A model generated the notes under the pieces. That model saw nothing but the letters and a program-made list of their open reading frames with translations. It made no database searches and was not told the origin of the DNA. A program made the position numbers and the translations under genes. Shown here piece after piece: positions 6,467 through 15,086 of a DNA stretch of 19,915 nucleotides. Position 1 is the stretch's first letter; each line of letters opens with the position of its first letter. The stretch covers positions 1 to 19,915 of the forward strand of contig DJQG01000022.1 of assembly GCA_002438685.1 (NCBI GenBank), read 5' to 3'. The stretch is from Ruminococcaceae bacterium UBA6392 (GTDB lineage: Bacteria; Bacillota; Clostridia; Oscillospirales; Acutalibacteraceae).

Positions 6467-7108
6467 ATGAAAAGCTATATAGTCTATATCATAAGAAGCG
6501 GCGCGACGAAGGAGGAGACCGAGGGAAAATATGTCGGTCACACCGACATTGAGCTCAGCGAAGAGGGCAGAAAGCAGCTCGAAAATATGCGCTCGGAGCT
6601 TGTCTATCCGCCCGTCGGCGCGGTCATATCGAGTCCGCTCAAGCGCTGCACCGACACCGCGGCGATACTCTATCCCGACAACAAGTGCATTACTATAGAT
6701 TCGCTCATAGAGTGCAATTTCGGCGAGTTCGAGGGCAAGGATGCGGAGGAGCTCAAAGACTATCCGATGTTCCCGCGTTGGCTCGCCGGCGAGCAGGGCG
6801 TTGAGCCGCCGTTCGGCGAGAGCAACGAGGCGTTCGCAAAGCGCGTGTGCGAGGGATTCATAAAAATAATCGATGGTCTGATAAAGACCGGGACCGACCG
6901 CGCGGCGATAGTCACACACGGCGGCGTGATGATGGCGCTGCTCACGAATTTCGGTCTGCCCCAGCTGCCGATGCACGAGTGGATAGCCCCGAACGGCTGC
7001 GGCTACACGCTGCGCATAACCCCGTCGCTGTGGATGCGCGGGCACAAGCTGGAGGTCATCTACGAGTTCCCGTATGAAAGGAACGATGAGGACGGCGAAG
7101 AAGAATAA
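6467..7108 (+). CDS. Histidine-phosphatase-fold protein lacking the nucleophile histidine
   Basis: A 213-residue member of the histidine phosphatase (phosphoglycerate mutase-like) superfamily. The family uses an RHG motif whose His is phosphorylated in catalysis. Here the motif reads R10-S11-G12 (YIIRSGAT); the codon is AGC, so it is not a single-base change from a His codon. The rest of the site is kept: SSPLKRC with R60, E82 in ECNFGEFEGK, and H151 in VTHGG. The protein may be a non-catalytic phospho-ligand binder or a diverged enzyme; the substrate is unknown. ATG at 6467 has GGAGG seven bases upstream. First gene of a probable three-gene set with yigZ (21-base gap) and an SGNH hydrolase. 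No clear promoter was found in the 103-base gap from the divergent regulator. The tail is acidic (NDEDGEEE). Confidence 0.88.
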   Translation: MKSYIVYIIRSGATKEETEGKYVGHTDIELSEEGRKQLENMRSELVYPPVGAVISSPLKRCTDTAAILYPDNKCITIDSLIECNFGEFEGKDAEELKDYPMFPRWLAGEQGVEPPFGESNEAFAKRVCEGFIKIIDGLIKTGTDRAAIVTHGGVMMALLTNFGLPQLPMHEWIAPNGCGYTLRITPSLWMRGHKLEVIYEFPYERNDEDGEEE

Positions 7109-7129
7109 AATTTGACGGGAGGCGGCAAT

Positions 7130-7750
7130 ATGCAGTACAGAACCATCAGAGCGGCGGCGAGCACCGAGTTCGTTGAAAAGCGTTCGCGGTTCATCGGCTA
7201 TATATCGCCAGTCACGACTCAGCAAGACGCGATAGCGTTTATTGATTCGATAAAATCGAAGCATTGGGACGCGACGCACAATGTCCCGGCATATATAATC
7301 AGAGAGGGCAACATCTGCCGCTTTTCGGATGACGGCGAGCCGCAGGGCACGGCGGGAATGCCGGCGCTCAATGTCCTGCAAAAAGAGGAGCTGACCGACT
7401 GCGTTCTGGTTGTCACCCGATATTTCGGCGGAATACTTTTAGGCGGCGGGGGACTTGTCAGAGCCTATTCGCACGCGGCGAAAATCGCAGTCGATGCGGG
7501 CGGAATAGTGACCCGAGCCGAGTGCAGCATAGTGAAAATCCGTTGCGACTACACATTTTACGGTCGCCTTGCCTCGCTCATCCCGGAGCAGGGCGGCATA
7601 GTCGAGGACACGGCGTTCGAGGACGCGGTGACGGTAAAAATGAGAATACCGCAGGAGCTTGAACCCGCGTTTGAAGCGCGGCTTGTCGATCTGAGCAACG
7701 GCACCTGCCGCGGAGAGATTATGGACACGGTTTTTGCGGATATAGATTAA
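7130..7750 (+). CDS. yigZ: YigZ/IMPACT family protein
   Basis: A 206-residue UPF0029/IMPACT-family protein, the usual size for bacterial YigZ. The N-terminal IMPACT domain has KRSRFIGY near residue 17, FSDDGEPQGTAG near residue 65, and the signature VVTRYFGGILLGGGGLVRAY at about 94-113. A C-terminal DUF1949-like region follows. The family is linked to translation or RNA-related roles by homology to the eukaryotic GCN1-binding IMPACT; its bacterial function is not settled. I chose the ATG at 7130, which GGGAGG precedes by seven bases; the TTG at 7112 lies upstream of that site. It is nine bases from the following SGNH hydrolase, which suggests co-transcription. Confidence 0.92.
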   Translation: MQYRTIRAAASTEFVEKRSRFIGYISPVTTQQDAIAFIDSIKSKHWDATHNVPAYIIREGNICRFSDDGEPQGTAGMPALNVLQKEELTDCVLVVTRYFGGILLGGGGLVRAYSHAAKIAVDAGGIVTRAECSIVKIRCDYTFYGRLASLIPEQGGIVEDTAFEDAVTVKMRIPQELEPAFEARLVDLSNGTCRGEIMDTVFADID

Positions 7751-7759
7751 GGAGAAAAG

Positions 7760-8404
7760 ATGAAGATACTTTTTCAGGGCGATTCTATAACGGACGGCAA
7801 TAGATACAAAGAGCCCGAACGCCGTCACGATCTCAACCATCAGATAGGGCACAGCTATGCATTTATTGTCAGCGGTATGCTCGGCGCGGAATATCCGGAT
7901 GCCGGGCTGAAATTTGTAAACCGAGGCATTTCCGGCGACACGACGCGCGGACTGCTCCGCCGCTGGCGCGAAGATGCGCTCGATATAGAGCCGGATGTTC
8001 TGAGCCTGCTTATCGGCACGAACGACTGCTTCCTTGAGGGCGAAAGCAATGTTGAGCCCGAGGAATACGAAAAGAATCTTGAGAGCATACTCTCGCAGTC
8101 GTTTGAAACGAACGGGGAGCTGAAGGTGTTCCTCATGGAGCCGTTTTTCCTGCCGACAAGGGACAGATTCAAGGCGGAAGAGAATATTTGCCGCGAAGAG
8201 ATAGGCAGATATTCGCAAATCTGCCGCCGCATTGCCGAAAAGGACGGCAGGATATTTTTCATCCCGCTTCAGCACCTGTTCGACGAAGCAGCAGAGGGAC
8301 GCGACTGCGCCTACTGGATTTGGGACGGCATCCACCCGACGGAGAGCGGGCATGCGCTGATAGCACGCGAGTGGATAAAAGCGTTCAAGGCGATGTTTGA
8401 ATAA
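7760..8404 (+). CDS. SGNH/GDSL-family hydrolase
   Basis: A 214-residue esterase/lipase-type hydrolase with all four SGNH blocks: GDSIT with nucleophile S9, the glycine block in NRGISGD (54-60), GTND with N88, and DGIHPTESGH with D189 and H192. There is no signal peptide, so it probably acts inside the cell, for example as an acyl- or acetyl-ester hydrolase on carbohydrate or lipid substrates; the substrate is not predictable. The ATG at 7760 has AAGGAG upstream. Last gene of the 6467-8404 set; the terminator hairpin at 8425-8452 is shared with the convergent symporter gene. Confidence 0.92.
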   Translation: MKILFQGDSITDGNRYKEPERRHDLNHQIGHSYAFIVSGMLGAEYPDAGLKFVNRGISGDTTRGLLRRWREDALDIEPDVLSLLIGTNDCFLEGESNVEPEEYEKNLESILSQSFETNGELKVFLMEPFFLPTRDRFKAEENICREEIGRYSQICRRIAEKDGRIFFIPLQHLFDEAAEGRDCAYWIWDGIHPTESGHALIAREWIKAFKAMFE

Positions 8405-8418
8405 AAATCTAAGCCAAA

Positions 8419-8452
8419 CAAAAAATCCTCCGTATGAACCCATACGGAGGAT
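8419..8452 (-). terminator. Convergent-gene intrinsic terminator
   Basis: A perfect 12-bp stem ATCCTCCGTATG/CATACGGAGGAT (8425-8436, 8441-8452) with the loop AACC. On the minus strand it is followed by six T residues, so it mainly ends the GPH symporter message. The plus-strand side (AACTTTTG) is weaker but may also stop the SGNH hydrolase transcript. Confidence 0.88.
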
Positions 8453-8467
8453 AACTTTTGACTTTGA

Positions 8468-9931
8468 TTATTTCTCGGCGGCTGCGGCGGTTCTTCTTGC
8501 CTGGAGCGCGTCGGATATCTCCTGCTTCTTCTTGCCGACGATATCATATTTGAATATCGGGATAGCGGAGAGCAGCGAGAGGATACCGGGAACAACGGCG
8601 TAAGCGAAGAACACGATGTCCTTTGTCTTTGTCGCGAATCCGGCGGCGGTGCCTGCGGCAATTTCGCGCACGGTGTCCGAATAGCCGGAGACCTGAACGA
8701 ACACAAGACCGAGTGCCGTGCCGAGTGCAAGGCATATTTTGATAGTCAGCGTGAGCACCGAATATGCTGTGCCCTCCATGCGCTTGCCGGTCTCGTACTC
8801 ATAGTAGTCAACGCAGTCCGCGGTCATTATCATGGGCATGAGGTTGACGGAAGCGAACTGGAGACCCATGAGGAACAGCGAGAAGTAGAAGAGAACGGTG
8901 AGCACCATGTTGTCGGGGTTCGTGAACCAGAAGTGGGCTATCACAAACGAGAGAGCGGATGCGATGAATCCGTAGACCGAAAGACCGATAAAGACCTTTT
9001 TCTCGTCGAGCTTCTTTATGAGGAACGGGCAGGCTGCCATGCTTATCATCGTGCCGATGGCGGTCGAGATGCCGAGGACTGCAACGAGGTTCTGCGAGCC
9101 GAGAAGAATGTTCGCCGCCTGAACCTGAATGCCCATTGCCATCTGGCGTCCGAAGCCGAGGAAATATGAAATTATGACGAGCATGAACGGCTTATTCGAT
9201 TTGAGCGCGTCCATCATGTCCTTGAAAGATATCTTGTCGCCCGCAGTGTATGGGACACGCTCTTTATTGAGGAGCGGGATGAGCCCGAACAGCACGCAGC
9301 CGAAAACGGCGGTGAGCACGGCGGTGAACAGATACTCGTTCGCTATCATGGGCAGGTCGGTCTCGCCGCTCTTGACGAGCACCTTGGAGCCGCCCGGGAT
9401 TATAAGGCAGGCGATGGGTACTATCACGACGCAGGCGGAGAAGCCTATCTGCTTGAATGTGTTCGAGATGGAGACAACATTCGTGCGCTCCGTCGGGTCG
9501 GGAGTGAGGACGGATGCGATGCCCTGCGAGGGCACGTCGCCGAGGGTCATCGCGAAGCTCCAGAGAAGATAAGTCGTGAAGATCCATATGTAAGTTGCCG
9601 CTTTGTTCGTCTTGAACGGCACGTCGATGAACACGACCGCGGACATGACGAGCAGGGGGAGGATCGACTTTGCAATCATCGATTTGAACTTGCCGTTTTT
9701 GCTCTTAGAGCGGTCGATTATGTTGCCGACGAACGGATCGAAAACCGCAGAGAGAATTTTCGCCACGAGCACGAGAATGCCGACGACTGCGATATCCGCA
9801 CCGAGGATCGAAGCGTCAAATTCCGCCTGATATGAATTCAGGAGTCCGACTATCGCCTGAAAGCCGAAAAGACCGAGCGAATAGGCGGCGATTTCCTTGA
9901 AGTTCATATACTTTACTTTTGATGAACTCAT
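8468..9931 (-). CDS. GPH-family (MelB-like) sugar:cation symporter
   Basis: A 487-residue integral membrane protein of the glycoside-pentoside-hexuronide:cation symporter family within the major facilitator superfamily, with about 12 hydrophobic spans. The diagnostic loop DPFVGNIIDRSKSKNGKFK lies at residues 65-83, after the second span. The family imports sugars or glycosides with H+ or Na+; the substrate is not predictable. The ATG at 9931 has GAAAGGGG upstream. It is transcribed divergently from galM, and both have consensus promoters, which fits a role in hexose or galactoside uptake. The C-terminus is charged (ALQARRTAAAAEK). Confidence 0.9.
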   Translation of the reverse strand: MSSSKVKYMNFKEIAAYSLGLFGFQAIVGLLNSYQAEFDASILGADIAVVGILVLVAKILSAVFDPFVGNIIDRSKSKNGKFKSMIAKSILPLLVMSAVVFIDVPFKTNKAATYIWIFTTYLLWSFAMTLGDVPSQGIASVLTPDPTERTNVVSISNTFKQIGFSACVVIVPIACLIIPGGSKVLVKSGETDLPMIANEYLFTAVLTAVFGCVLFGLIPLLNKERVPYTAGDKISFKDMMDALKSNKPFMLVIISYFLGFGRQMAMGIQVQAANILLGSQNLVAVLGISTAIGTMISMAACPFLIKKLDEKKVFIGLSVYGFIASALSFVIAHFWFTNPDNMVLTVLFYFSLFLMGLQFASVNLMPMIMTADCVDYYEYETGKRMEGTAYSVLTLTIKICLALGTALGLVFVQVSGYSDTVREIAAGTAAGFATKTKDIVFFAYAVVPGILSLLSAIPIFKYDIVGKKKQEISDALQARRTAAAAEK

Positions 9932-10006
9932 TGTTATTCCCCTTTCAGCAAGCCCCGAATTGTTCTTTGCCGCAGGTTCAAGACTTTACTGTACTAAATT
10001 AATTTT

Positions 10007-10035
10007 ATTATAAACTGTGAATTTGCCCGTGTCAA
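10007..10035 (-). promoter_or_regulatory. Consensus sigma-A promoter of the GPH symporter gene
   Basis: Minus strand: TTGACA (10035-10030), a 17-base spacer and TATAAT (10012-10007), an exact match to the consensus. It leaves a leader of about 70 bases before the start at 9931. Confidence 0.85.
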
Positions 10036-10100
10036 TATGAGCGGTATAATTTTTGCCGACATATTCAGCTTTTCTGTTGCGTGCCGACGCGCCGTTCGGC

Positions 10101-10129
10101 TTGACACTTGTCTATATTAAATGTATAAT
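10101..10129 (+). promoter_or_regulatory. Consensus sigma-A promoter of the galM-ilv-cimA group
   Basis: TTGACA (10101-10106), a 17-base spacer and TATAAT (10124-10129), again an exact consensus. GCCGA/TCGGC (10083-10100) forms a short inverted repeat immediately upstream of the -35 and could be an operator, though it is short. Confidence 0.85.
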
Positions 10130-10167
10130 TTACCATGAGTTAATATAACAGCAGGAGGATAAAATAA

Positions 10168-11205
10168 ATGATTTCAAAGAAACTTTTCGGCACTCTTCCC
10201 GACGGCAGAGAGGTCGATATATACGAGCTTAAAAACGCAAACGGCGTCAGCGCGTCCGTTATTACATACGGCGCGACATGGCAGTCGCTTTTTGTGCCCG
10301 ACAGAGACGGCAATTTTGAGGATATTCTCATCGGCTTCGACGATCTCAAGGGTCATGTCGAGCGCTCGGACTATCAGGGTCAGATCGTCGGCAGATATGC
10401 GAACCGTATCTGCGGCGGACATTTTACCGTTAACGGCAAAGAAATTGATGTCATAAAGAACGAGAACGGCAAGACATGCCTACACGGCGGCGGCGAGTTT
10501 TCGCACGCTGTCTGGGCGGCAAAAGTCGAGGGCGAGAGCCTCGTTCTCGAATATAAGAGCGAAGAGGGCTCGAACGGATTCCCCGGCGAGATGAGCGCAA
10601 AGGTGACTTATACTCTTGATGACAACAACGAGCTTTCGCTTGCATATGAGGCTGTCTGCACCGAGGACACGCCGATAAATATGACGAACCATGCGTATTT
10701 CAATCTCGGTTCGTATAAGCGTCCGAACGTGCTCTTTCAGGAGCTTCGCCTGTCCGCGTCGCACTACACTCCCATTGATGAGGACAGCATACCGACCGGC
10801 GAGATAAGAGACGTCACGGGCACGGCGTTCGATTTCAGACAGATGAAAGCTATCGGCAGGGATATAAAACAGGACGACGATCAGCTCATCATCGGATGCA
10901 ACGGCTACGACCACAATTTCTGCATCGACGAGGGCACGCAGGGCGCGTTTGCGACTGCATATGACCCCGAGAGCGGGCGCGTTATGGAAGTAACTACGGA
11001 TATGCCCGGCGTTCAGCTCTACACAGGCAACTTCCTCGATAAGATACCCGGCAAGGGCGGCACGCTGATGAACAAATATGCCGGCTTCTGCCTTGAGACT
11101 CAGTTCTATCCCGATTCTCCGAATCAGCCGAACTTCCCGTCCTGCATTTTCAAGGCGGGCGAAAAGTTCAGAAGCCGCACAAGCTTCAAATTCTCGGTAA
11201 AATAA
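10168..11205 (+). CDS. galM: Aldose 1-epimerase (mutarotase)
   Basis: Interconverts alpha and beta anomers of galactose, glucose and other aldoses so they can enter the Leloir pathway or glycolysis; cytoplasmic. 345 residues, typical length. Landmarks are GRYANRI (75-81), CLHGG with H106, NHAYFNL with H175 as the catalytic acid, GYDHNF (246-251), and CLETQFYPDSPN with E310 as the catalytic base. The ATG at 10168 has GGAGG upstream. It is driven by the consensus promoter at 10101 and is followed after 19 bases by ilvB, so readthrough into the branched-chain amino acid genes is likely. The divergent GPH symporter supports a sugar-utilisation role. Confidence 0.96.
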   Translation: MISKKLFGTLPDGREVDIYELKNANGVSASVITYGATWQSLFVPDRDGNFEDILIGFDDLKGHVERSDYQGQIVGRYANRICGGHFTVNGKEIDVIKNENGKTCLHGGGEFSHAVWAAKVEGESLVLEYKSEEGSNGFPGEMSAKVTYTLDDNNELSLAYEAVCTEDTPINMTNHAYFNLGSYKRPNVLFQELRLSASHYTPIDEDSIPTGEIRDVTGTAFDFRQMKAIGRDIKQDDDQLIIGCNGYDHNFCIDEGTQGAFATAYDPESGRVMEVTTDMPGVQLYTGNFLDKIPGKGGTLMNKYAGFCLETQFYPDSPNQPNFPSCIFKAGEKFRSRTSFKFSVK

Positions 11206-11224
11206 ATTTTTCAGAGGCGTGTTT

Positions 11225-12871
11225 ATGAATTCAACGGGTGCGCGGGCACTGATAGATGTGCTGCTCGAACAGGGAGTCGATACGGTTTTCGGTTATCCCG
11301 GCAGCGCGGTGCTCGATATCTACGATGAACTTTACAAATGCGATAAAATTCGCCATATACTCACCTGCCACGAGCAGGCGGCGGCTCACGCGGCGGACGG
11401 TTACGCCCGCGCGACGGGCAGAACGGGAGTTGTTATTGCAACCTCGGGACCCGGCGCCACCAATCTCGTGACGGGCATCGCCGCGGCATACATGGATTCG
11501 AGCCCCGTTGTTGCGATAACGGGGAACGTCAAGACTTCGCTCCTCGGCAGCGACTCGTTTCAGGAGGTCGATATCGCGGGCGTTACGATGCCGGTGACAA
11601 AATATTCGTTCATCGCGTCGGGCGAGCGCGGAGTGGCGCAGGATGTCCGCGAGGCGTTCTCGATAGCGCAATCCGGCAGAAAGGGCCCTGTCTTAGTTGA
11701 TATCCCGGCGGATATCGCGGCTCAGAGCGAGGAATATGAACGCGCGCCGAAGAGCGAGCCCGCCCCGGCAAAAGAGCCGGAGGAGGCAGAACTTGAACGC
11801 GCGGCGCAGATGATAGAAAAAGCCAAAAGACCGCTTATCTATGTTGGCGGAGGGGCGATAAGCTCCGGCGCGTCGGACGCGCTGAAAACATTTGCCCAGA
11901 AACTGCATATCCCCGTCGCGTGTTCTATGATGGGACTCGGCGCTTATCCGTGCTCGGCGGAGCTGTTTCTGGGGCTCGTCGGCATGCACGGAAACCCGGC
12001 GGCAAATATGGCGGCGTTGAACTGCGATTTGCTCATTGCCGCGGGCGCGAGATTCTCAAACCGCGTTGCCGCGAGCAAAGAGAGCTTCGCCCCGAAGGCG
12101 AAGATAATACATATTGATATAGACGCGGCGGAGTTCGACAAAAATATAATTTCCGACGCCCATATTCTCGGCGACCTCGGAAAGACGCTCGAAAGGCTCA
12201 GCACTATGCTGCCGCCCGGCGAGAATTCGGAGTGGCTCGGCGAGATAGCCGAGTTCAAAAGGCAGATCCCGCGCCCGAAGCCCTATGCTCCGTACACGGT
12301 TCTGCATACTCTGAGCGAGCTGACAAAGGGCGAAGCGAATATAGTGACCGATGTCGGTCAGAATCAGATGTGGACGGCGCAGTACTATGACTTTGAACGT
12401 CCGCATTCGCTGATAACCTCGGGCGGATTGGGCGCGATGGGCTTCGGCATGGGGGCGGCGATAGGCGCGGCACTCGGTAAGCCCGAGCGAAAGACCGTTC
12501 TGATAACCGGGGACGGCGGATTCCATATGAGCCTGAGCGAGCTGGCAACCCTCAGCAGATATAATATCCCCGTTGTTGTTATCGTGATGAACAACGGCGT
12601 GCTCGGCATGGTGCGACAGTGGCAGAAGGTGTTCTATGACGGACGCTTTTCCGCGACTCAGCCGGGTCGCGGGACGGATATAGTTGCCGTCGCAAAGGCG
12701 TTCGGCGTCAAGGGCATGAGAATAAAGAATCCGTCGCAGGCGAAGCGCGTTTTCAAAAAGGCGCTCTCGATGGATAAGCCCGTAGTTATAGACTGCCGCA
12801 TTGACCCTGACTGCGCGGTGCTCCCGATGATACCGCCCGGCGGCGATATCACGACGGCTATCTACAAATAA
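11225..12871 (+). CDS. ilvB: Acetolactate synthase, catalytic (large) subunit
   Basis: ThDP-dependent condensation of two pyruvates to 2-acetolactate, or of pyruvate with 2-oxobutyrate to 2-aceto-2-hydroxybutyrate, for valine/leucine and isoleucine synthesis. About 548 residues, normal for IlvB. The catalytic Glu50 is in CHEQAAAHAADGYARATGR, the FAD-domain linker follows, and the C-terminal ThDP motif runs from GDGGFHMSLSEL to MNNGVLGMVRQWQ. I chose the ATG at 11225, with AGAGG seven bases upstream; a GTG at 11219 is also in frame. Pairing with ilvN and cimA points to the biosynthetic enzyme rather than catabolic AlsS. No T-box or leader peptide is seen in the 19-base gap after galM. Confidence 0.96.
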   Translation: MNSTGARALIDVLLEQGVDTVFGYPGSAVLDIYDELYKCDKIRHILTCHEQAAAHAADGYARATGRTGVVIATSGPGATNLVTGIAAAYMDSSPVVAITGNVKTSLLGSDSFQEVDIAGVTMPVTKYSFIASGERGVAQDVREAFSIAQSGRKGPVLVDIPADIAAQSEEYERAPKSEPAPAKEPEEAELERAAQMIEKAKRPLIYVGGGAISSGASDALKTFAQKLHIPVACSMMGLGAYPCSAELFLGLVGMHGNPAANMAALNCDLLIAAGARFSNRVAASKESFAPKAKIIHIDIDAAEFDKNIISDAHILGDLGKTLERLSTMLPPGENSEWLGEIAEFKRQIPRPKPYAPYTVLHTLSELTKGEANIVTDVGQNQMWTAQYYDFERPHSLITSGGLGAMGFGMGAAIGAALGKPERKTVLITGDGGFHMSLSELATLSRYNIPVVVIVMNNGVLGMVRQWQKVFYDGRFSATQPGRGTDIVAVAKAFGVKGMRIKNPSQAKRVFKKALSMDKPVVIDCRIDPDCAVLPMIPPGGDITTAIYK

Positions 12872-12883
12872 GGAGAAATTATT

Positions 12884-13381
12884 ATGACTCAGAAGCTGAC
12901 CGTTTCGGCGCTTGTCCGAAACCGCTCGGGCGTTCTGCTCAGAGTGGCGGGACTTTTTGCGCGCCGCGGATATAATATACGAAGCCTTACGGTCTCCGAG
13001 ACCGAGCATCCCGAGTTCTCGCGAATGACGGTTGTTTCCGAGGTTGAGCCGGAGCAGGTAAAACAGGTCGAGGCTCAGCTGTTGAAGCTCGAGGATGTCA
13101 TAAAAGTGGCGCATCTCGAAGAGGGGAAGCTCGTTTCGAGCGAACTTCTGCTGATAAAAGTTCACTGCCTCAACAAAGACAGACCGCAGGTTTTGAAGAC
13201 CGTCATAGCCTACGGCGCGAGGGTCAAAGACATTGGTCACACGATGCTAACGGCGGAGCTGACGGGCGAGCCGGAGCGAATAGACGCGTTTATCGCGGAC
13301 ATGAGCGTCCACGGAATAGCCGAGCTTTCGCGCTCGGGCATAACCGCTCTTGAGAGCGGCGACACGGTCATAAACGACTGA
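12884..13381 (+). CDS. ilvN: Acetolactate synthase, regulatory (small) subunit
   Basis: 165 residues, the usual length for IlvN/IlvH. The N-terminal ACT domain (about residues 5-80) contains NRSGVLLRVAGLFARRGYNI, the typical valine-binding segment; the C-terminal half matches the ALS_ss_C region. It activates IlvB and confers valine feedback inhibition. AAGGAG precedes the ATG, and the gene begins 12 bases after the ilvB stop, so the two subunits are co-translated. cimA follows after 16 bases. Confidence 0.95.
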   Translation: MTQKLTVSALVRNRSGVLLRVAGLFARRGYNIRSLTVSETEHPEFSRMTVVSEVEPEQVKQVEAQLLKLEDVIKVAHLEEGKLVSSELLLIKVHCLNKDRPQVLKTVIAYGARVKDIGHTMLTAELTGEPERIDAFIADMSVHGIAELSRSGITALESGDTVIND

Positions 13382-13397
13382 CACGGGAGGGAGAGAG

Positions 13398-14978
13398 TTG
13401 AAAAAAATCGAACTGCTCGATTCGACCCTGCGCGACGGCGCTCAGGGCGAGGGCATATCCTTTTCCGTCAACGACAGGCTGGAGATAGTCCGGGTGCTGG
13501 ACGATCTCGGCATACCGATAATCGAGGCGGGCAACCCTACCTCCAATCCGCGCGAGCTTGAGTTTTTCGAGCGGGCGAGCAGGCTGTGGCTCAAGAACTC
13601 CCGCCTGTGCGCATTCGGTTCAACGCGGAGAAAGGGCGAGAAAGTTGAAGAGGACGCGGCTTGTGCCGCTCTGCTCAAGGCGGGAACCCCGTGCGTGTCG
13701 ATAGTCGGCAAGAGCAGAAAAATCCAGGTCGAGGGTGTTTTGCAGACGAGCCTCGAAGAGAATCTTTCGATGATAGAGGAGACCTGCCGCTTTTTCAAAA
13801 GCCACGGCAAATATGTCGTTTTCGACGCCGAGCACTTCTTCGACGGTATGTCGGACAATGACGGCTACGCGCTCGAAAGCCTGCGTGCGGCTATGCGCGG
13901 CGGCGCGGACTGCCTGACGCTCTGCGACACGAACGGCGGCTCGTTCCCCGATTATATTGAAAAAATTACCGGCGAGGTCGTAAAAGCCTTTCCGGGTACA
14001 GATATAGGAATCCACACCCACAACGATTCGGACATGGCGTGCGCGGGCGCGCTCATGGCGGTCAGGGCGGGCGCGAAGCAGGTGCAGGGCACATTTATCG
14101 GCTTCGGCGAGCGATGCGGAAACGCGCGCCTGACTTCAATAATCCCGAATTTGCAGATAAAGTCCGACTATGAGTGCATCCCGCAGGAGAATCTCAAAAA
14201 TTTGACTTCTTCGGCGATAAAAATAGCATCGATAGCTAATGTCACTCTGCACAAGAACGTTCCGTTCGTCGGGCGCAGCGCATTTGCACATAAAGCAGGA
14301 ATGCACGCCGACGGCGTTTTGAAATTCAGCGAATCGTTCGAGCATATCGATCCCGAATCCGTCGGCAACAGAAGACGCTTCCTCCTTTCGGAAGTGACCG
14401 GTAAGGCGGCGGTGCTAAAAAAGATACAGAAGCTCTATCCCGATTTCGACAAGGATTCGCCGCAGGTCGCTCAGCTTCTCGATATCCTGAAGCAGAAAGA
14501 ATACGAGGGCTATCAGTATGAGGGCGCGGATTCGTCGTTCGAGCTGATAGTTCACCGCCTCGTCAGAAAATATAAGCCGTTCTTCGATCTCATCAGCTAC
14601 AAGGTGCTCGACGAGCTGCCCTATGACAACGGTCACAGCGCAACGGCGACGATAAAGCTCAGCGTCGACGGCAGAGTCAGAATAGCCGCGTCGGACGGCG
14701 ACGGCCCCGTCAACGCGCTCGACCGCGCTCTGCGTGAAGCGCTCGAGGTGTTCTACCCGTGCCTTAGAAAATTGAGGCTCATCGACTACAAGGTTCGCGT
14801 CATGGAGCCCAAAGACGCCACGGCGGCGAGCGTCCGAGTTCTTATAACTTCGTCCGACGGCGAGGATATCTGGACGACTGTCGGCGTGTCGCAGGACGTT
14901 ATCAACGCGAGCTGGATAGCGCTCGTCGACTCCATCGAGCATAAGCTCGTGAGCATGGGCGAGGATCTGCACAGGTAG
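13398..14978 (+). CDS. cimA: (R)-citramalate synthase
   Basis: Condenses pyruvate and acetyl-CoA to (R)-citramalate, the first step of the threonine-independent route to 2-oxobutyrate and isoleucine. 526 residues, typical of the CimA type (TIGR00977) rather than the shorter homocitrate or longer LeuA forms. The HMGL-like TIM barrel carries LLDSTLRDGAQGEG (6-19), DAEHFFDG (143-150), CDTNGG (176-181) and the metal-binding GIHTHND with H206 and H208; GERCGNARL follows. The C-terminal LeuA-type allosteric domain begins near residue 390. The start is TTG at 13398, with GGGAGGG six bases upstream. Last gene of the ilv group; no clear terminator follows. A 2-isopropylmalate synthase is less likely, because the early Q-x-P-G-x motif of LeuA is replaced by QGEGIS. 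Confidence 0.92.
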   Translation: MKKIELLDSTLRDGAQGEGISFSVNDRLEIVRVLDDLGIPIIEAGNPTSNPRELEFFERASRLWLKNSRLCAFGSTRRKGEKVEEDAACAALLKAGTPCVSIVGKSRKIQVEGVLQTSLEENLSMIEETCRFFKSHGKYVVFDAEHFFDGMSDNDGYALESLRAAMRGGADCLTLCDTNGGSFPDYIEKITGEVVKAFPGTDIGIHTHNDSDMACAGALMAVRAGAKQVQGTFIGFGERCGNARLTSIIPNLQIKSDYECIPQENLKNLTSSAIKIASIANVTLHKNVPFVGRSAFAHKAGMHADGVLKFSESFEHIDPESVGNRRRFLLSEVTGKAAVLKKIQKLYPDFDKDSPQVAQLLDILKQKEYEGYQYEGADSSFELIVHRLVRKYKPFFDLISYKVLDELPYDNGHSATATIKLSVDGRVRIAASDGDGPVNALDRALREALEVFYPCLRKLRLIDYKVRVMEPKDATAASVRVLITSSDGEDIWTTVGVSQDVINASWIALVDSIEHKLVSMGEDLHR

Positions 14979-15086
14979 TATCCTATAACACCTGAAACTT
15001 TACAAGCATGCGCAACCGGGTGTAAGCTGTTAGATGCTACAGGGTAGTAAAAATACGAAATTTTGTAACAAAATGTTATTCCGCCA

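Noticed and set aside
11206..11224. T-box or leader attenuator before ilvB
   Set aside because: Only 19 bases separate galM and ilvB, too short for such a leader.
12056..13240. Long minus-strand frame opposite ilvB/ilvN
   Set aside because: Antisense shadow; ilvB and ilvN motifs are intact on the plus strand and the frame has no ribosome binding site seen.
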